Shown one piece after another: positions 25,470 to 33,989 of a DNA stretch of 37,247 nt. The first letter of the stretch is position 1; every line of letters starts with the position of its first letter. The DNA comes from a virus. The position numbers and the translations under genes are program-made. The notes below the pieces were generated by a model, which had not been told where the DNA came from, made no database searches, and saw nothing but the letters and a program-made list of their open reading frames with translations. The stretch is from the IMG/VR virus record IMGVR_UViG_3300007960_010542, positions 1 through 37,247 of that record; one strand, written 5' to 3'.

Positions 25470-26326
25470 AGATTCATGATCCTTAAACAAGACTCAAACT
25501 TCGAGAGTATCTGTTGTTTTGATGGCTCAACTGCAAAAAGGTCAGAGTCTAAAATATTCTTCTGTAATTTTGGATCACTGTCTATCTTTTTAACGACATC
25601 AATCATTTCATCCACTGATTCATAGTCATGAAGGTTAATGAAAGCATTAGGATTAAAATCATCTGCAACCCTATCATTTGCCCAATAAATAGGAATACAA
25701 CCGGCAGCTTTTGCATGCACTAATTTTTCGGTATGATAGCCGTCTTGCAAAGTATTTTCAAAACACATTGTAAATCTAAATTGTGACAATATGTTTAGTT
25801 TTTGGTCTTCGCCGTAAAACCAATTTTTAAACGGCTCTCCGAATCCGTGTGATTTTTTATATGAAGCGATTTTTTGCAAGAATTCTACACGGTTTCCTAT
25901 GTGATCACGATTAAAAATAGCAACACAAAAATTATTTTTTGGCACTTCCCATAAGGGTGACTTTTTAATCCACTCTACAGGCATTAGAAACTTTGGATTA
26001 ACGTAGCCACCTGAGTTATACCAATCATACTGGAGCATCCATAGCGGCAGTCTCTCATTTTTTCCACCATGGTCATCAAAGTCAAAAGTAAGGCTTGTGT
26101 CGCACTCTTCAAAATTAGGTCTTGTGTTTTCTCCAGTAAAATATAATTTCTTGGTAGAATCACTATCAACCGTTTTATGATCAGAGCCAAAGCAGGAATA
26201 CACTAAAAGATCCGCCTTTGACTTATCTACAACCTCAACGCCTTCCCTTATTTCTCTTATTGAATCTATAAAAAAGTTTGAATCGTTTTCAAACTTCCAC
26301 CAAAAATCTGTAAAAGCTATTTTCAT
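25466..26326 (-). CDS. GT10-like (alpha-1,3/4) fucosyltransferase
   Basis: About 286 residues from ATG 26326, which overlaps the previous stop by ATGA; the frame also opens at 26356. The C-terminal half has FTMCFENTLQDGYHTEKLVH and AKAAGCIPIYWAND, then NPNAFINLHDYESVDE. This F-x-x-x-F-E-N, Y-x-T-E-K and P-I-Y-W series is the GDP-fucose-binding signature of GT10 fucosyltransferases. GDP-fucose can be made by the gmd and fcl genes about 10 kb away on the same strand. Acceptor unknown; a Lewis-type or deoxysugar branch is possible. Confidence 0.87.
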   Translation of the reverse strand: MKIAFTDFWWKFENDSNFFIDSIREIREGVEVVDKSKADLLVYSCFGSDHKTVDSDSTKKLYFTGENTRPNFEECDTSLTFDFDDHGGKNERLPLWMLQYDWYNSGGYVNPKFLMPVEWIKKSPLWEVPKNNFCVAIFNRDHIGNRVEFLQKIASYKKSHGFGEPFKNWFYGEDQKLNILSQFRFTMCFENTLQDGYHTEKLVHAKAAGCIPIYWANDRVADDFNPNAFINLHDYESVDEMIDVVKKIDSDPKLQKNILDSDLFAVEPSKQQILSKFESCLRIMNL

Positions 26327-27057
26327 TCTGACTCCAAAAAGTATTTCTCGTCCCAAGCAGGACCGCCAGCAAAGTGTCTAAAAACAGTGTCTTTGCGATG
26401 GGATGGGTTAATAAAGTATTCGTTAAATCCTTCACCAGCTACGTGTGTGACATTCCACTCTACAGGCATAAGTTCAACATGTTCTTCTAAATCAGAGATA
26501 GAGTATCTTATGTCAGGGTTTGGATTTGAATGCCAACCATTGTTATCTAGTTCTGTGAACGGTACCCAGCTGTGTCTTTTGATTCCTGCTATAGTATACC
26601 ACGCTGCCTGATCGTTCCACATCTTCCATATCGGGGTATCCTTAAGTCTAAGATACATGTCAGGATCTAACATGTTTTTTATCATGTTTCTAGACCATTC
26701 ATTTACCTTAATAGTATAAGCTCCCATACAATGTGTGTTGCAGGAATCTACAGCATAGCCAAAAGACTTTGAAGTAATAAATGGCTTAGTAATATCAAAG
26801 ACACAAATGTCTGCGTCAATGCTCATTACATTGTCTCCATCTGTTAGTTCACCATCCTCTAACATTTTATTGATGATGCACCAAGACATCCAGGTCGGAT
26901 GCTGCCTAGTGAGTTCGTACTCGGAATAGTCTTTGACTATTTTTGTTTCCCATCCATGATAATCAGCATACTTTTTAAACCTGGGTTCTGTATACTTGTC
27001 GAAAAATATTTTCTTATCACCAGAATAGGCTGCAAAACATAAAAGAACGGTTTTCAT
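26323..27057 (-). CDS. Putative GT-A glycosyltransferase
   Basis: A 244-residue protein. MSIDADICVFDI contains a D-x-D motif (DAD) in a typical GT-A setting, and the N-terminus VLLCFAAYSGDKKIFFDKY with YADYHGWETKI is like nucleotide-diphospho-sugar transferases. HPTWMSWCIINKML comes before the D-x-D, and GMA12-like MWNDQAAWY lies after it. Overlaps the exostosin-like gene by ATGA. The fold is likely; the family and sugar are not established. Confidence 0.65.
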   Translation of the reverse strand: MKTVLLCFAAYSGDKKIFFDKYTEPRFKKYADYHGWETKIVKDYSEYELTRQHPTWMSWCIINKMLEDGELTDGDNVMSIDADICVFDITKPFITSKSFGYAVDSCNTHCMGAYTIKVNEWSRNMIKNMLDPDMYLRLKDTPIWKMWNDQAAWYTIAGIKRHSWVPFTELDNNGWHSNPNPDIRYSISDLEEHVELMPVEWNVTHVAGEGFNEYFINPSHRKDTVFRHFAGGPAWDEKYFLESE

Positions 27058-27950
27058 TTTAGCCTCTTCATTATTTGATTATATACTGAAGGAATGGTAA
27101 AGTACAGGTCGTAGACGTCTTTAATCTTTTTCTGCATTTTCCTTACATCGGTTTCTGTCATGTTCTTTAAATAAAAATCCAAATCTCCAAGCTTGGTTTG
27201 ATTACTAACAACTACACAAAATTCTTTCCAGTCAATTTCATCAGACCACGGAAGAAGATGTTTGTCGCTGTAATAAACGGGAATCGCACCTAGCTGCATA
27301 GCCTCATAAAGTCTATAACTGGTTGCCCCATAACCTCTTGGACAAAAGGCAAATCTAGAACTGGATGTACAGTTTAGGAACAAACTCTGTTGATCCTGCG
27401 TGACGTCAGGACGCCAATGGAAGGCATTAATCAGATAACCTTCTTTGTTATGAAAGTAGCTGAGCAAATTATTTCTAATGGGGTTAGTTGCAGATCCTAC
27501 GAAACTACAGAATATAAGTTTCTGTGGATCCATGTCGTATTTAAGCTCAGAGCAAATAAGTGGTATTGGGTCTGTTCCAATAGGAGAATTGCCACCTGCA
27601 AAAAAGTGTCTTGTATCAGGAGGAAAGTTTCCCATAGGGGCATCGTCATGGGTCGAAACAGTAAAGTAGCTTAGGTGCTGTGGCAGCTTAGCAATTGTCT
27701 GAAAAAGTTTTGTTCTTAGGTCGTGGTTATCAGAACCTGGTTGCAAACCCTCAGAGGACCGATAATTAAAAACTGCTGTCCAGTGTATGGGCAAGAAAAG
27801 TCTTTTGCTTTCCGTGTTTTGGAAACTGCTTAGGTAATTTGAAACAAAATACTCTTCCAAATATTGACCTTGGTGATACGGAGGATATGTCGCATCTTCT
27901 CTAGCGATCCTAAATTCAGAAAACAGTTCATTTATTTCAGACTGTTTCAT
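27054..27950 (-). CDS. Exostosin-like glycosyltransferase (GT47-type)
   Basis: A 298-residue protein with LFLPIHWTAVFNYR, TVSTHDDAP, KLIFCSFVGSATNPIRNNLL and SSRFAFCPRGYGATSYRLYE followed by AMQLGAIPVYYSD. The last two are the donor-binding block of exostosin-family enzymes (F-C-P-R-G, R-x-x-E-A, G-x-I-P-V). Exostosins build glycosaminoglycan-like or plant-wall chains; bacterial and phage members have unknown specificity. It overlaps the GT-A gene before it by 14 bases. Confidence 0.82.
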   Translation of the reverse strand: MKQSEINELFSEFRIAREDATYPPYHQGQYLEEYFVSNYLSSFQNTESKRLFLPIHWTAVFNYRSSEGLQPGSDNHDLRTKLFQTIAKLPQHLSYFTVSTHDDAPMGNFPPDTRHFFAGGNSPIGTDPIPLICSELKYDMDPQKLIFCSFVGSATNPIRNNLLSYFHNKEGYLINAFHWRPDVTQDQQSLFLNCTSSSRFAFCPRGYGATSYRLYEAMQLGAIPVYYSDKHLLPWSDEIDWKEFCVVVSNQTKLGDLDFYLKNMTETDVRKMQKKIKDVYDLYFTIPSVYNQIMKRLK

Positions 27951-28770
27951 TTAAAAGCTCCTCGACGTAGGTAAACAGTTGACCGTATTTTTCGTTGTTG
28001 GTTTGTGACATTAGTTTAAACACCCTGTCTACCAAAAACTTTCCTTGATTGTTGTAGTCTAACGATTTCATGGTATGTACATGAAAACAAACTGCTGGTT
28101 TTCCCATAAATGTCAACTGATCGTTTTCTACTCCTAAATACTGGAGTCTTCCGACATTATGTTTCTCATTGAATCTCCACCAGCCTATGTTATAGTAAAT
28201 AGGAGAATTGACAGTCAAGTATTCATAAGATGTAAATTGCAATGGTTGCTGTTCATAATACATTCCCAACTCTTTGCTATTCCAAGACATAGCCCTGTGT
28301 TGCTCTAAATATCTTTTGTTTCTAACTGCAAAAAATCCCACATTGTAATGACCAACCTGCGTTTCAAGACCTAGATTGTTTGTCATGTGAGGGCTAAGTA
28401 TAGCATCAATGCCCGTGTCAACCAGTAACTTTAAAAACCGGTTTTCTAGTGGATTGGTAAAAAATATATCCGAGTCTAAGAAAAGGCCATAGCCATTTTT
28501 ATTTATGGCAGCCTCTAAAGCATCGAACTTTGTCATAATAAGTTCTAAAAAAAGCCTGTTCTTTACAGGGTCGTTAACCCCGTGACTGCAGTCATCAGTT
28601 TCAATTTTATTTATTACGTTGATATTATCATATTTCTCAAGCGCTTTTGCAGCATAGTCATCAGTAGCAACAAACCACTCTGCTTCATGGTATTGCTCAA
28701 ACGAATATTTTAAAAGTAAAAATTCCTTTAAGGACTTTGTGGTTGCTACAGAACATACGGATATTTTCAT
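27937..28770 (-). CDS. Putative GT-A glycosyltransferase with D-x-D motif
   Basis: A 277-residue protein with KISVCSVATTKSLKEFLLLK at the N-terminus, YGLFLDSDIFFTNPLENR (D-x-D motif DSD) and QVGHYNVGFFAVRN. The D-x-D followed by a receptor-type N-x-G-x-F pattern resembles the nucleotide-diphospho-sugar transferase family seen in GT77-like proteins. Overlaps the GT2-like gene by ATGA. Sugar and acceptor are unknown. Confidence 0.68.
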   Translation of the reverse strand: MKISVCSVATTKSLKEFLLLKYSFEQYHEAEWFVATDDYAAKALEKYDNINVINKIETDDCSHGVNDPVKNRLFLELIMTKFDALEAAINKNGYGLFLDSDIFFTNPLENRFLKLLVDTGIDAILSPHMTNNLGLETQVGHYNVGFFAVRNKRYLEQHRAMSWNSKELGMYYEQQPLQFTSYEYLTVNSPIYYNIGWWRFNEKHNVGRLQYLGVENDQLTFMGKPAVCFHVHTMKSLDYNNQGKFLVDRVFKLMSQTNNEKYGQLFTYVEELLNETV

Positions 28771-29699
28771 TTTGACTCCACAAGTCTTTGAACATAATTC
28801 TCTTCAGTTTTTTCAATAACAATCTTTTTTGGAAACCAAACTCTTTGCATTAAATCAAAATCTACGCCTTCTCCTGTTTGGCCCAAGTCCGATATTTTTG
28901 TTAAGCCAGGATCCCCAAGCTCATACGTAAACCCTTCTTTGGTTGTTCGGTAATTTAGAAGATGGAATCCAAACGGCATAGTGTTGTCTTGACCTTTTTT
29001 ACCTATTTGATTTTTTGGTAGCCATGGATAGATGCATCCACCAAAAGCATATACAGGATCAGGACCGATCTTTAGATCAGATCCAGTCCATATTGCAGCC
29101 AATGTCCAATCGCCGGCATTGTCATATAATTCTCTTTGGTTAATTCCGGGCAAAGGTTTGCCTTGATAGATAGCTCTTAAAACGTGATTGTCATCAACGA
29201 TAGATGAAACATTAAAGAATTCACAGTCCGTAAAAGGATCTTCCCACTTAGAAATTCTATCATATATTCTCTGTCTTATATTGTCGAATATGATGACGTC
29301 ATCTTCTAAAGAAACGTATATGCAGTTCTGTGCGATTTGTTTAACAGCAGCAAAGTTCTTCCACTGGGCCTTGGCGTGGGTCTTTCCAGCTTTTCTAGGT
29401 ATATGATGATCACCTTCTTTTTTTTCAATGACTTGATCTGGCCACGGATCATAATCGGAGACATTAAAAATAGAGACGTTCCTTATATCAAAATCTTTAA
29501 TACACTTTTGAATCATTTCCATTGTTGCATCGTCTGATCCGTCATCAGTTATAACTACGTGATCAAATATTTTGTAAGCTTGCTGTAGACAAGCGTATAT
29601 AGTAAGCTCTGCGTTTAGAGTCTTTAAACCACACACCAGTGGTATTTTTCTGCAAAGTTCATGCCAGTTGTTAGTCAACTGGTCTCTTGTTAAGTTCAT
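28767..29699 (-). CDS. GT2-like glycosyltransferase
   Basis: A 310-residue protein. LKTLNAELTIYACLQQAYKI and DHVVITDDGSDDATMEMIQK give the GT2 nucleotide-binding start, with the D-G-S-D-D-A signature, and VSLEDDVIIF holds the D-x-D-like metal site (E-D-D). The C-terminal part (WTLAAIWTGSDLKIGPDP) is specific to this protein. Overlaps the next gene upstream by ATGA. Sugar unknown. Confidence 0.75.
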   Translation of the reverse strand: MNLTRDQLTNNWHELCRKIPLVCGLKTLNAELTIYACLQQAYKIFDHVVITDDGSDDATMEMIQKCIKDFDIRNVSIFNVSDYDPWPDQVIEKKEGDHHIPRKAGKTHAKAQWKNFAAVKQIAQNCIYVSLEDDVIIFDNIRQRIYDRISKWEDPFTDCEFFNVSSIVDDNHVLRAIYQGKPLPGINQRELYDNAGDWTLAAIWTGSDLKIGPDPVYAFGGCIYPWLPKNQIGKKGQDNTMPFGFHLLNYRTTKEGFTYELGDPGLTKISDLGQTGEGVDFDLMQRVWFPKKIVIEKTEENYVQRLVESK

Positions 29700-30550
29700 G
29701 ATATTTTAATCCCTTTGTTTTCAAACCTAGCAAAAAGATTATTTTTTTGAAAAAAACCTGATGCGTCTTTAAGGCTTAGGTCCGCGTTTGAAAGTTTATT
29801 TTTTAAGGTATCGATATTTGAAAAATGTATTACGTTTGGACATTCTTGAATAAGTTCAAAATGCCTTTTATAATCACCATAAGTGTGCTGCAAAAGCAAC
29901 CTACCGGAGTACAGCACTTCATAAGCCCGAGTATTAAAACCCTTTAGAATTCCAACAGGATTCAGAACAGCGGAATAACTTAGTAGATTATCAACGTATT
30001 CTTGCCAGCCAAGAGTTCTAGAAGTATTAGACAATTTTAAAAAATTAGATAGATCTGGATCTTGTAGAACCTGGTTGACGAATTGGTTTCGATACGCGTA
30101 TTCTGGCTTTCCTGCCTGGCCACTAAACAAAATTTTATTATTAGTGATCGGATTATCTCTTTGGTTAAAAAACTTACAGCTAGCCCACTGAGGAAACCAT
30201 TCATAGCCGTACTTGTCACAATCGTCTTCGTCGCAAGCATATATTTTATCTGCGAACTTTTTTATCATCGATATGCTGTAATGACTTTTTTGTTGCCACA
30301 TAGGAACGATGGCATCTATTCGTTCAAAACACCAAACGATTTTTTGATGTTGAAATGATTTCCATCTATCAACCTTTTCTTGAGTGTCCCACAGAAACAA
30401 AAGAAAGTCATGACCAATAAAAAACAAATCATCTTCAACGTCAAAGACGTGTTCATAGTCATCTTCAGAAACAAGGACTACATCTTTTATTCCGTAATCT
30501 AGTATTGAAGAACTTGTTCCACATCCATAATCAATCGTAACCAGTTTCAT
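29696..30550 (-). CDS. CgeB-like GT-B glycosyltransferase
   Basis: About 284 residues from ATG 30550 (MKLVTIDYG), preceded by AGGTG; the frame also opens at GTG 30556. KILFSGQAGKPEYAYRNQF and, later, GFNTRAYEVLYSGRLLLQH are the donor-side segments of CgeB/GT1-type proteins (R-x-x-E-x-L-x-x-G). It follows the bidomain glycosyltransferase by a few bases. The reading is moderately secure because the N-terminal domain is unlike well-known members. Confidence 0.65.
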   Translation of the reverse strand: MKLVTIDYGCGTSSSILDYGIKDVVLVSEDDYEHVFDVEDDLFFIGHDFLLFLWDTQEKVDRWKSFQHQKIVWCFERIDAIVPMWQQKSHYSISMIKKFADKIYACDEDDCDKYGYEWFPQWASCKFFNQRDNPITNNKILFSGQAGKPEYAYRNQFVNQVLQDPDLSNFLKLSNTSRTLGWQEYVDNLLSYSAVLNPVGILKGFNTRAYEVLYSGRLLLQHTYGDYKRHFELIQECPNVIHFSNIDTLKNKLSNADLSLKDASGFFQKNNLFARFENKGIKIS

Positions 30551-30559
30551 AAGCACCTA

Positions 30560-32392
30560 CTAATCAATCTTTAATGAAGGTGTCGGCTTATTCCAGTCGA
30601 TTTTAGAATGAAAAACATGCCCGCCTGTTTTTTCTGCAAGATCTTTGGCCATGGCCTTTATCTCCTCGTCGGATACTTCTGCCCAAGGCTTATCAAAAAA
30701 CATGTTGTTCTCTGCTGTATCTTCTTGTTTAATGTTGTACAGGCTTTCCCAATGTTTTTGCCAATAGTTTTTATAAGTCTTGATTTTTCTTTCAAGGTCA
30801 TACCAAGAGAAATGTCTTACCGAAGGAATATTTTCTACGACCTGATTAAACCAATTTTCGTATGATTGAAGTGCTTCTGTATTTCCTTGAAGGGCAGCAA
30901 TTCTTACATTGTGGGCATCCTGGGTATAAAATCCAACGAATGGAATTTCCTCTAACGTTTCTGAATGAATGTAATTACATCCGTCGGAACCTTGAGCAGC
31001 ATACATTTCACCGTTTTCATCATAACGTCGAAATTGTTTTGGAAGTCCATGGGTAATGTATGGGCGATTTCTAGACAATCTCCATTTCCAAGGAGTGACG
31101 TCCATTCTTACCTTTTCTTTTGAACCCCAATATTCAACTACCGGCAAAGAAACTAAATCAACGACAGGGCTGAGATTTTTGCAGATCGATCTGACCTTAT
31201 TCCAGTCGCTCTCAGGCAAGATTTCATCTGAGTCCATTTGCCAGCAAAATTCTTTTGTACAAAGTTTTCTGGCTTCGGCTTTTTGTTGTCCATCAAAAAT
31301 GGCAAATCTTTTCGAGTTCCAATCTCTGACAATTTGATGAGCAACGATCTTCGAATTTTCTGAAGCTAATTTCTGAAGTCGTTCCCAAGTTCCATCGGTT
31401 GATCCTCCATCTAAAACAACGACCTCATCACAGAAACCCAACATAGAATTGATTGTATCTTCCCAGGGATATTCCATCTCGATACAATTTCTTACTGTTG
31501 TGTATCCGCTAATTGTTGGTTGCCATTCAATGGCTTCCTTAATTCCATTCCAAAAGAACTCTCTAGCGGCATAAAGATAGGCTTGTGTTGTGAAATCATC
31601 ATTTTGATTAAACCACTCTTCGTCTTTGTGTTGAACATTGTCATTTAGATGAAGTTCACACCCGAGTAACTTAGCTTCAATTACAATTCTAGGACAAGTG
31701 TCTCCACCTTTTGGAAGGTAGACTAAACCCTCAGAACGTGATAAAAGTTCTAAAGTTTTCTCGGGTGAAAGATTTTCAATTAAATTGACCTTTTTGCCAT
31801 TGTCTTCACACCACTTTAATGCATCTTCAGTTCCTTTGATCCATGAAGAAGATGATAGAACAGCCCAGCCATTTCTTTCTTTTGGATTTTGTGTTAAGTT
31901 CTGAACTTGAATCCAGAACGATTCTGAGAAGACTGAGGAAAGTACAGAGCTTCGATTCATCTTTTGAAGATCAGGAAACCTGTCGAAGTAGATTTCTTGT
32001 TGTTTTTCAGACATCCACCAAATTGTCTTGGCGCCTAGAAAGAAAGCAGCAACAAATTTCCCCCAATCGGTTTGATCACAATTGCATTCAGTGTTCTCAG
32101 CAACTCGATGTTTATCAGGAGACCTATAATTGCAGAACTTATAATCATACTCAAGAATAGAGTAGTTCAAATTTGCTATGATTAGAGGAATCAATTGAAA
32201 ATTGATTTGAGTCCAATTTCCAAAAATCCAATGAGCCGATTGATTTTTTACTAAGTCTTCCACAGTTAGGTCTTTGGATCTAAATTTGGAGACCTTAAAG
32301 GGTGAACTTTCAATAAGCGCATCTGTTGTTAGTTCAGCTCCACCAACAAGATCCTCAGAGAAAAAGTCACTAACAAATATGATCTGATTCAT
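30560..32392 (-). CDS. Bidomain glycosyltransferase: GT-B-like N-terminal domain fused to GT2 domain
   Basis: About 610 residues from ATG 32392; the frame also opens at GTG 32398. Residues about 1-270 contain FVSDFFSEDLVGGAELTTDA and GLVYLPKGGDTCPRIVIEAK, a GT-B-like donor site. From about residue 290 a GT2 domain begins with SGYTTVRNCIEMEYPWEDTI, then VVVLDGGSTDGTWERL and FCWQMDSDEILPESDW (D-x-D). Ends at a double TAG, which shows that amber is used as an ordinary stop codon in this genome. First gene of the sugar cluster, 195 bases after phoH, behind a strong hairpin. Such fused enzymes can add two successive sugars. Confidence 0.8.
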   Translation of the reverse strand: MNQIIFVSDFFSEDLVGGAELTTDALIESSPFKVSKFRSKDLTVEDLVKNQSAHWIFGNWTQINFQLIPLIIANLNYSILEYDYKFCNYRSPDKHRVAENTECNCDQTDWGKFVAAFFLGAKTIWWMSEKQQEIYFDRFPDLQKMNRSSVLSSVFSESFWIQVQNLTQNPKERNGWAVLSSSSWIKGTEDALKWCEDNGKKVNLIENLSPEKTLELLSRSEGLVYLPKGGDTCPRIVIEAKLLGCELHLNDNVQHKDEEWFNQNDDFTTQAYLYAAREFFWNGIKEAIEWQPTISGYTTVRNCIEMEYPWEDTINSMLGFCDEVVVLDGGSTDGTWERLQKLASENSKIVAHQIVRDWNSKRFAIFDGQQKAEARKLCTKEFCWQMDSDEILPESDWNKVRSICKNLSPVVDLVSLPVVEYWGSKEKVRMDVTPWKWRLSRNRPYITHGLPKQFRRYDENGEMYAAQGSDGCNYIHSETLEEIPFVGFYTQDAHNVRIAALQGNTEALQSYENWFNQVVENIPSVRHFSWYDLERKIKTYKNYWQKHWESLYNIKQEDTAENNMFFDKPWAEVSDEEIKAMAKDLAEKTGGHVFHSKIDWNKPTPSLKID

Positions 32393-32398
32393 CAGCAC

Positions 32399-32586
32399 CT
32401 CTAATTAAATTAAAATTACTGAGCGTAAAGATCTTGTTAAATTAATCTCTACGCTCAGTTCTTAGTTTCTATAAGGTAGTTTAGAATGGTTTTATGAACG
32501 AAGTGAATAAAACAAACTTGTAACCAATTGTTATATTGTTTTAATTTTATGATACTTCAGACTTTTGTAAAAGAACTTTTTCACTT
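32399..32586. other. 188-base intergenic region between phoH and sugar cluster
   Basis: Apart from the hairpin at 32418-32459 and the GAGGTG ribosome site of the next gene, the region is AT-rich and carries no open frame of note. A minus-strand TTTACA with TAAAAT 16 bases later (near 32565-32537) could be a weak sigma70-type promoter, but the match is poor and the background is AT-rich. A promoter for the sugar cluster would be expected here. Confidence 0.35.
32418..32459 (-). terminator. Strong hairpin between phoH and the sugar cluster (probable terminator)
   Basis: ACTGAGCGTA (32418-32427) and TACGCTCAGT (32450-32459) are perfect 10-base inverted repeats. After one mismatch the inner bases AGAT/ATCT pair as well, leaving a 12-base loop. 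On the minus strand it lies between the phoH stop and the first glycosyltransferase start and is followed by AATTTTAATTT, a weak T-rich tail. Termination of the phoH transcript is the simplest role. The tail is not a clean run of T, so a processing site or regulatory stem is also possible. Confidence 0.55.
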
Positions 32587-33921
32587 TTAGAGAAGTTTAC
32601 TTCCCATAGTAGCTAAATCACTTCTTTCACCCTTGTCCAAATGAATATGACCAAACAACTTTTGACCTTTAAGTTTTTCTATTACCAGTGACAGTCCGTT
32701 GTTGTATTTGTTCAGGTATGGAGTATCGATCTGGTCAGTATCACCAAGCAAGATTAACTTAACATTTTCTCCGGCTCTAGTGATAATTGTCTTTAGTTCA
32801 TGAATTGTTAAGTTTTGGCATTCATCGACAACGACGATGCTATCTTTAAACGATCGTCCTCGAATATGAGAAATTGGGCTTACTTCGATTTGTCCTTTTT
32901 TCTTCATCATTTCAAAAAGTGTCAAGTCAGAAAATGCATTTCTAAAGTTGTCGATAAACGGGGCTAGCCAAGGATTCATTTTTTCTTCCAACGTTCCTGG
33001 CAAGAAACCAATATCTCGCCCCACAGGTTCTAACGATCTTGTGATCACAATTCTGCTATATCTTTTATCAAAGTATGACATCGACATCGCAGCGACTAAA
33101 GACAAAAATGTTTTGCCAGATCCAGCCAACCCTGTCAATGATACTAAAGGAACTTCCCTGTCACAGAGTAGATGAATGGCACCCTTTTGCTCTTTTGACT
33201 TTCCTTCTATTTTAAGGGTTTTATCGAGATCGTTTCTTAATTTGATGATTTTATGTCCTTTGACAATACCTAGCATTGATTTTCCATCGTGACTGGTACC
33301 AACAACCAACTGGTTATTCAGTAGAGTATGTCTCTGATGAACAGGAAGATAGGCTAGAGGAATATCACCGTCTTTGTAATAGGTATCAATGGCCTCACTT
33401 TCGAATATCACCTGGGTTATTCCAGAATAAACTGGTGAACCGTCCCTCACCGAGTCAGGAAGATCTGAGTAGTAATCTTCTGCGAGAACCCCTAAAGAGT
33501 CGCATTTAATTCTCAAGTTTATGTCTTTCGTTATAACAACAATTTTTTCATAAACGTTGTGATACACAGCTCTAAGATTAATTGCAGTATCGAGAATCTT
33601 GTTGTCACCGGTTCCATTTCTTAATTCATGAGGAAGATTGCTACTTGCAAGGTCATTTGAAGATCTCACGACCTTGATCTTTATGTCAGTCTCGGGAATT
33701 CGAACCCAGTCATTTAGATGACCGACACTTCTTAGTTCATCCAAAAATCTATTAACCTCTCTTGCATTGTGACCTACTTCATTTTGCTTGTCTTTGAATC
33801 TATCCAATTCTTCCAAAACAATCATTGGAATTACGACATCGTTGCCAGAAAACGAAAGAATTGATTTTGAATCGTAAAGAAGTACGCTAGTGTCTACGAT
33901 GAAGAGTTTTCTATTTTTCAC
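32587..33921 (-). CDS. PhoH-like protein with N-terminal PIN domain (PIN-PhoH)
   Basis: About 444 residues. The start is GTG at 33921: GGAG lies five bases upstream and the protein then opens with the PIN domain, while the longer frame to 34014 would overlap the divergent gene and its promoter. The PIN domain runs over about residues 5-150, with acidic sites in LFIVDTSVLLYD, IVLEELDRFK and VITKDINLR. The PhoH ATPase has Walker A GLAGSGKTFL near residue 265 and Walker B SIVVVDECQNL near 360. PIN-PhoH (PhoH2) proteins couple an RNase fold to an ATPase/helicase and are common in phages; the biological role is unclear. Confidence 0.9.
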   Translation of the reverse strand: MKNRKLFIVDTSVLLYDSKSILSFSGNDVVIPMIVLEELDRFKDKQNEVGHNAREVNRFLDELRSVGHLNDWVRIPETDIKIKVVRSSNDLASSNLPHELRNGTGDNKILDTAINLRAVYHNVYEKIVVITKDINLRIKCDSLGVLAEDYYSDLPDSVRDGSPVYSGITQVIFESEAIDTYYKDGDIPLAYLPVHQRHTLLNNQLVVGTSHDGKSMLGIVKGHKIIKLRNDLDKTLKIEGKSKEQKGAIHLLCDREVPLVSLTGLAGSGKTFLSLVAAMSMSYFDKRYSRIVITRSLEPVGRDIGFLPGTLEEKMNPWLAPFIDNFRNAFSDLTLFEMMKKKGQIEVSPISHIRGRSFKDSIVVVDECQNLTIHELKTIITRAGENVKLILLGDTDQIDTPYLNKYNNGLSLVIEKLKGQKLFGHIHLDKGERSDLATMGSKLL

Positions 33922-33936
33922 TTTTTCTCCTTTATT

Positions 33937-33965
33937 TTGAAAACGTGATTTTTTTACATTATGAT
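33937..33965 (+). promoter_or_regulatory. Near-consensus sigma70-type promoter
   Basis: TTGAAA (33937-33942) and TATGAT (33960-33965) are separated by exactly 17 bases, five of six matches to the -35 and the -10 consensus each. It faces the only plus-strand gene in the window, 24 bases before its ATG. The quality suggests recognition by unmodified host RNA polymerase, thus early expression. Its -35 lies just upstream of the phoH ribosome site on the other strand, so the two divergent genes share this 68-base control region. Confidence 0.75.
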
Positions 33966-33989
33966 TTACACAATAACTAAGGAGCTCTA

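Noticed and set aside
31056-32160. Plus-strand frames antisense to the bidomain glycosyltransferase.
   Set aside because: The minus-strand protein has full glycosyltransferase motifs across the region; the plus frames resemble no family.
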